Of a stretch of DNA of 64,000 nucleotides, positions 58,420-64,000 are shown one piece after another; within the stretch, counting starts at the first letter, position 1; each line of letters opens with the position of its first letter. The notes under the pieces were generated by a model. The model searched no databases and was not told the DNA's origin. It saw only the letters and a program-made list of their open reading frames with translations. The stretch comes from Acanthosepion pharaonis (lineage: Eukaryota; Mollusca; Cephalopoda; Sepiida; Sepiidae): NCBI GenBank assembly GCA_903632075.3, contig CAHIKZ030001813.1:8092501-8156500 (forward strand), given 5' to 3'. The translations under genes were made by a program, and so were the position numbers.

Positions 58420-59290
58420 ATAAGATCCGTGAATGAATGTGAACGCCCTGTACGGAAGAACCAAATAATCTCAACATGACTATTGAGTGGAGAGTGTCAT
58501 TTGAGTATAGTTAGTTGATCTCACAACACCTTTGCAGTTTGAGTTATATCTGGTCAAGATCCAAAATAAACAAATTAATTAAAGTCATGCTCGTAATACG
58601 GTGCTCCTTACGACGTGAAGCATCTATTTACCTTCCACTCTACGCCATTAATAATGGTCACTACGAGCGCGTTGTGTTTGATGATCAAAATTAAACGCTA
58701 TTAACACAACGTAGAAAATCTGATTAGCAGTTGCTTAAAAATGTCAGAGACTGGCACGGATAGACAAAAAGCATTACTCTGTCCAGTGACAAAAGCTGCT
58801 GGTGACACCAGGGGTGGCAGTAATTTCTTAGCCAGGGAGATGCAGACAAGGTATCGCACGTGCATTCACAAGTTGTATGTAGAAAAATACCATTAATTAT
58901 ACAATTTAATGATATATTTCTGCCAAGAAAATATTATGACTAACACATGTAAAAATATCCATTGCATTTGATAGAAAAATTAGACATAATTCATAGTTGC
59001 TCATGGTCAGTTTTCTCCCATGCTTACGATTTATTAATTTAAGCAATAAACGTTATCAATCTCCTTCCAACACTTCCAGAATTGCGCTTAATCGATCTTC
59101 TTTGGTGATTAGAGTGGTCTCATGGATCTTTTTTTTTTAATTGCAACATAAATTTTCATTTCGATATATACGGGATTTACTAAATGTGATTGGTTTATTT
59201 ACGGCTAAATATACAACGAAAGTGGAATGTACTAATTCTATAATTTTTGGCAGGGTTAGTATTCACCATTGTTTGCAATGTACATTGGCT
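58420..59290. other. No gene recognised
   Basis: Nothing assigned. Confidence 0.45.
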
Positions 59291-59294
59291 CTTG

Positions 59295-59560
59295 TTAGGC
59301 AGTTCTACAATTTCTGAATAAAATGTCCTCACATTTTATATGGCAATTTTCGACCAACGATTGAATCATTTTTTTTTTTCTCAGAGAAAGAAACATAATC
59401 GATCGGCGAAAGTCTGGAGAATATAGCGTCTCTTGTAGAAAAAAAAAACAATCGTTTTCCTGCGCTATTCTAGACATTGTTCTCGTGGAAGAAAACATCA
59501 TTTATCTTACTGCCCGGTGCAAGGCGATTTTCGAGAAAACCCTTTGTGTACGTGGTATCT
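59295..59560 (-). pseudogene. Possible mariner C-terminal scrap
   Basis: The minus strand has FHENNV (cf. DNA), then ETLYSPDFRRSIMFLSLR, which resembles the YSPDLAPSD..LF.SLK block. Nothing else supports it. Confidence 0.3.
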
Positions 59561-59913
59561 GATGGACGAATAAATGTGCATTAACTGTTTCACTGCATTT
59601 TAGGAAATCTAAATGAATAGTAAGCTGACGATACCACGACGCCTAAAACAATATCCATGGAGCTTAGCATTTAGCGTCGGTTATGGAGGATTCATTCTGA
59701 TCAATCAACTGCATTTTCCGTTGGACATTGTTTAATGTAAGCCACGTTTCCATAACATGTTATGATATATATCAATGAATGATAAGTTAGCATGAAATAA
59801 ATCCCATCACAGTCGGTTCCCCAAAACTAAAATTTCTTACGACAGAAAGCAATAAAACAAACAAAAAACAAGCAAAAAACAATAATCAGTTATAATAGAA
59901 AAAATAAATAAAT

Positions 59914-59917
<4 letters not shown>

Positions 59918-59963
<46 letters not shown>

Positions 59964-60002
59964 TCCATCGCTATATATATATAAATATAGCGATGGAATC
60001 AT
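59918..60002. repeat. (TA)n followed by an 18 bp perfect hairpin
   Basis: TA at 59918-59960. The arms 59959-59976 and 59985-60002 are perfect inverted repeats (ATGATTCCATCGCTATAT) with an 8-base loop. Confidence 0.9.
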
Positions 60003-60124
60003 ATTTTTTTTTAAATAATTATAATTAATGCTGTACTTCTGTATTGAGCAATGTTTTTTTTTAAATAAATCAAATATACAAAAGAACTTATTATTAAACT
60101 AACGGTTCTTTCCTATATATTTGT

Positions 60125-60167
<43 letters not shown>

Positions 60168-60261
60168 GACTTGGTTGTATGGATAGGTGTTTGTAATAGT
60201 AGGCTTCTAAGTTTCACAGTATGTTAGCTCTATCACTGATCTTGAGCGCTTTCCAATAAGT

Positions 60262-60337
<76 letters not shown>
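60125..60337. repeat. Two (CA)n(TA)n microsatellites
   Basis: 60125-60168 and 60266-60337. Confidence 0.96.
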
Positions 60338-60339
<2 letters not shown>

Positions 60340-61334
60340 CATTGATAAACACGTCTTTGGTGTCATTGTGACGAAATTTGTCTATTATGCGTCTGTTTGA
60401 AAAGTAAGATAAGATTGCCAATTTTTCATTTATTTATTTATTTACATATTTTAATTTATATATGTATATTAAGATTTATAAACTTTTATTTCGCCGATGT
60501 AAAAGATAAATACACCTACATTGTTTTTACGAGAACAATGTAGAATTGTTAACTTTAAAAGAAAACCATTATCAAATATGGGGGTTAATTTACATGAAAA
60601 GTCATTAACTCATTTTTCTCCGTATCCATTAATAAAGTCACAGGAAAAAGTCATACAAAAAAAGTTACAATTTATGTTATAAAAATGTTGACTTTGCGAG
60701 TAACCTCTTTGTTATACATAAACACGTTGCAGAAGATATTTTAAACACGTTTATTACTGCCAATAAATTCCATGACAGGAGGTGTAAAAAAGAGTTTTCA
60801 CTAAAAAATGATTTTTCATGAAAAAAATATTTTTTTTTGCAAAATAAAATATTTTCGCAGTAAATCCAAGTGGTGTTGTTTCACGAAAGCACTGAGATTT
60901 GACATTTACACAATAACGCTGTCTTCAGGTTTAGGGAACAATTTTTGTTTTTTGTTTTTTTTGGGGGGGGTAAACGTATCAAAGAAAGACACAGAAACAG
61001 AGTGAATCATTTCCTGTTTCATTTTTTTCATGTAATTATTTTATTTGTTACATTTTTACTTGTGATTTTTTTTTTTTATCTGGTTTCATTATTCTTGGTT
61101 ATTTCAATCTAACCAAAGTACGTAAACTTAGGTTCAATACGGGCAAAATACTCGATGTTTAAGAAGTTTCTAATATCTTTCCATCGATTTATTCATTATA
61201 ACAATTAATTTAGGCAAGTTCTTTTCCAAGAATTCGCCTTGGATAAAAGGATTTAATAAACATCATTGGAAAGATATTATTAGTCTCCTCAACAGTATCC
61301 GTACGTTTTAATTATTAGACCATTTTAAATGATG

Positions 61335-61335
<1 letters not shown>
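60340..61335. other. AT-rich sequence, no gene seen
   Basis: T- and A-runs. Nothing assigned. Confidence 0.5.

Positions 61336-61340
<5 letters not shown>

Positions 61341-61399
<59 letters not shown>
61341..61399. repeat. (TA)n abutting a foldback element
   Basis: Pure TA directly adjoins the left arm. Confidence 0.97.
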
Positions 61400-61402
<3 letters not shown>

Positions 61403-61680
61403 GAAAAATATATGGAAAACAAAAATCCGAATATGCAAATATGCTGTTTTAATGTTATTTCAATGTCGACGTCAGACGTTTCGGTCTATTAGACCTTCTT
61501 CAGGAAATAGTTATCAAAACATAATTAACATTAGACGATATTCAAGTCAACAGGAAAAGACGATAGACATAAGAGTAAAACTAATCAAAACTGAAACGTC
61601 TGACATCGACATTGAAATAAGATTAAAGCAGCATATTTACATATTCGGATTTTTGCTTTTCCATATATTTTTCTTCATAC
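61397..61680. mobile_element. Foldback (MITE-like) element, 85 bp arms
   Basis: The arms 61397-61484 and 61590-61680 are inverted repeats with few mismatches (AAGAAAAATATATGG, AATCCGAATATG, ATTTCAATGTCGA, GTCAGACGTTTC). The loop is about 105 bp. The left arm and adjoining loop, read on the minus strand, form a hammerhead-like pattern (CTGAAGA, GGTCT/AGACC stem, GAAA, ACGT/ACGT stem) with one extra A before stem II and a weak stem I. It is inserted beside (TA)n. No coding. Confidence 0.8.
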
Positions 61681-61709
61681 TGTCGGATCTATATCCATAT
61701 ATTTGCTTA

Positions 61710-62035
61710 TATCGAGTCAATTGCTTCGTCCATCGCAAGGAAAGTTGACTCCCTGTGCCGCGCCAGGAAATTTTTCTCCCCGGAATCGATCCTCCAGATC
61801 TACAATTCAACAATGCATGGAGTATTGCAGCCATATATGGTCTGGAGCCCCTTCTGTTTGCCTCGAGGTTCTTGATAAGATCCAGAGGCGGATATGCAAT
61901 ATAATTGGCCCTGCTCTGGCATATCGTCTACAGTCACTTTCTCACAGACGCGCCGTCGCCTCTCTGTCTGTTTTACAAATACTTTCATGGCAATTGCTCC
62001 GAAGAGCTGCATTCGCTGCTAATATGGGAACGTCT
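61710..62035 (+). pseudogene. LINE lineage A RT, short internal segment
   Basis: ESIASSIARKVDSLCRARKF, FSPESILQIYNST, then in another frame CMEYCSHIWSGAPSVCLEVL, RICNIIGPALAYRL and LSHRRAVASL. It begins 30 bp after the foldback element and has frameshifts at both ends. Confidence 0.75.
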
Positions 62036-62039
62036 GTTG

Positions 62040-62520
62040 TTTCATAGCTTGATGGAGCTCCAGCAAATTTTTCTCACATTATTAGCGGTGCACAGGCTGA
62101 TATCTACCAGAAAATGTGGACAGATAGTGTCCCCGAACGCGATCCCTTGAATTTTTATCGGTAGGGCCAACTAAAACAGTTGTTTTGTGCAGCAGTCATC
62201 AATAATTGCATAGACGCTTCATGGGGGTCTGCGAAAACATTCGACACTGTGTAGGAGTATTTGAAAGAGACAGCCATTCAATGATCCGACGTGTGCACGA
62301 CGGTGTAGCAGAAAGCAGAGTACATTTTGAATATTTGTTATGAGTCGCTGTGTTGAGATACAACAATGACCTTTTGGACATATGTTTAGGAAGACATTTT
62401 AGCTCGTTTTAGTGCCAGAAATCCGCCCCCAAAACTGTATTTTTGGATTGTATTTTAGAGTGTACATTTATTAGAGCGTCTAACATATACTTTACAATTT
62501 ATAATAATGTTTGTAAACTA
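62040..62520. other. No gene recognised
   Basis: Nothing assigned. Confidence 0.4.
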
Positions 62521-62524
62521 TTTT

Positions 62525-62925
62525 TCATACATTTTGTGCCGTGTCCATTCAGGACGTTGGTGATCATGGCTCTCCACTTTCTCCTGTCCCTTATAGCTCT
62601 CAATAAGTTTTGTATTTTGTTATTTCTCCCAGACCCTGTGCTGACATCCACTTCCTGAAGCCAGTTAAGTATGTCACGCGTTGCTTTCCTTGTCCATCTT
62701 TCCCTCTCTCAGGCACTCCTTTCTCATTACTTGTCCCATAAATTTCGGCTATCTCTTCCCGATGTTAATTATAAGTTTCCTCTTTGTTTGCATCCTCTCC
62801 AAAACCTCATCGTTTCTCACATGTTCGGTTCACGGTATCCTTAGCATCCTTCTGTAGACCCACATTTCTGTTGCCTCGAATCTCTCCTTCATTAATGAGG
62901 AGGACAGATATCGCCTTATAAAAGA
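62525..62925 (-). pseudogene. LINE lineage C C-terminus and 3' end
   Basis: On the minus strand 62890-62525 contains the degraded EATEMW(F/G)ST block, the R.N..ETMRFWR region and the conserved end opposite GTGCCGTGTCCATTCAGGAC. Stops are frequent. Confidence 0.6.
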
Positions 62926-63006
62926 GAGGACGAACAGACACTAGTTCTGCTAGGCTTAAAACGTTAAATTTTCGTAATTTCCTTATATTTTAGGAGCCGC
63001 GTTATC

Positions 63007-63007
<1 letters not shown>

Positions 63008-63073
<66 letters not shown>
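63008..63073. repeat. (TA)n microsatellite
   Basis: Pure TA. Confidence 0.98.
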
Positions 63074-63075
<2 letters not shown>

Positions 63076-63597
63076 TTGAACCATGTGCTCTCGGTTACTT
63101 CTTTGAGCATTTTCAAGGAGGTGGGATGTTTTTGGATGTTTTTTCTCAAGTTTTGCCCGTTTAATTTGTATTTTACTTTTGTATTGTTTTGAAAGAAGGA
63201 TTAATCCTTATCGCCATAGCGAGTCAAGCGCATTTGGAATTCTTGCGAAAATTTTATATTTTTAACAAAAACTTTTAGCATTCCATTGTCACTGTTAAAT
63301 AAGGTAAAGTTCATAGTAGGAGAGAGATGTTTAATATGCAGTGGCTATCTGATAGCGAGATGTTTCCTGTGATGTAATTCATATATAATTTCTGTGTTTG
63401 CAACAATATTTTTTCTTATGGGCTCTTGTCAATTGTTAGTTGATATATTATAAATTATGGAAAATTTCTGTACTCCCTTATTCCTACAAAAAGGAAATAC
63501 GTTATGGGTAATGGAAAAAATATATAAAGATAATAATGAAATCATCCTTTTCTGCGGTATTTAATGAAAGATGACTAAAAGAATATTTGTTACCCAA

Positions 63598-63656
<59 letters not shown>

Positions 63657-64000
63657 CGAATAATATCTGCTTGTACTTCAGTAAGAATGTGTAGGTATAC
63701 TAAAATGATGTCTGTCACCAATGTACATAAATATGTATGTAGTTTGTCTGCAAAATACATATCCATTTAATATTAATGAAGAGCTTACTAAGAGCAATAT
63801 TTTCTGAAACGATTTCAGAGTATTACCCTTGAGATATGAAACAATTTTGGCAACATCGCGCTCAAACTTGAAAACAGTAATTTCGTCTGTTTGAATTTCC
63901 ACCAGTTTTATCAAAGTACTTATCCTAAATTTGGTTTAATCTGCGATTCAACGGTATCTTTAAGATTGAGATAAAACAGACCTCGCCGATGGGTAAATCT
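63074..64000. other. AT-rich end of window, no gene seen
   Basis: (TA)n at 63599-63655. The frame at 63678-63914 has no domain that I recognise. Confidence 0.5.

Overview
No host protein-coding gene is recognisable in this 64 kb window. It looks like AT-rich intergenic or intronic DNA from an animal nuclear genome, packed with decayed transposable elements. A cephalopod mollusc, probably an octopus, is my best guess. The reasons are the very long (TA)n and (CA)n(TA)n tracts every 1-3 kb and the mix of Penelope-like elements, several degraded non-LTR retrotransposon lineages, Helitrons and Tc1/mariner elements. This is inference from repeat style, not an identification. Every coding stretch I can interpret is a reverse transcriptase, transposase or GIY-YIG fragment, nearly all broken by stops, frameshifts or truncation.

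Layout. 0-10 kb: a complete-looking non-autonomous Helitron (1578-2271), a LINE fragment, a Penelope-like (PLE) pseudogene in two pieces separated by a Helitron stub (5489-6440), and a tRNA-derived SINE. 10-20 kb: half a transposase cut off by a (TA)n tract, an inverted-arm element with a tRNA-like centre (12447-12808), two copies of one LINE lineage (C) in opposite orientations, and LINE B ends. 20-35 kb: a PLE GIY-YIG fragment between inverted arms, foldback elements, a second Helitron, LINE D, a mariner apparently split by about 1.1 kb of nested insertions including a TIR element with a tRNA-like cloverleaf (28874-29158), a 5'-truncated LINE A with an intact YADD motif (32620-33783), and one unexplained ORF (34281-34625).

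35-50 kb: a GC-rich, hairpin-rich tandem repeat (36660-37500), a mariner remnant, a local duplication carrying self-complementary CA-TA-TG microsatellites, a Tc1-like element with recognisable TIRs and TA target site but a lost catalytic Glu (43554-44940), a large palindromic tRNA-bearing element (46886-47362) and a 390 bp internally deleted DNA transposon. 50-64 kb: two more Helitrons, LINE D, a tandem array containing a hammerhead ribozyme fold (55950-55992), a long decayed RT (lineage E), a promoter-like repeat also present near 32 kb, a foldback element (61397-61680), and LINE A and C fragments.

The most interesting thread is RNA-like structure in the repeats. One complete hammerhead core lies in a tandem array. 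Looser CTGANGA-hairpin-GAAA motifs recur in the arms of inverted-repeat elements, at least four of which hold tRNA-like sequence between their arms. Lineage letters (LINE A-E) are local labels used only here.
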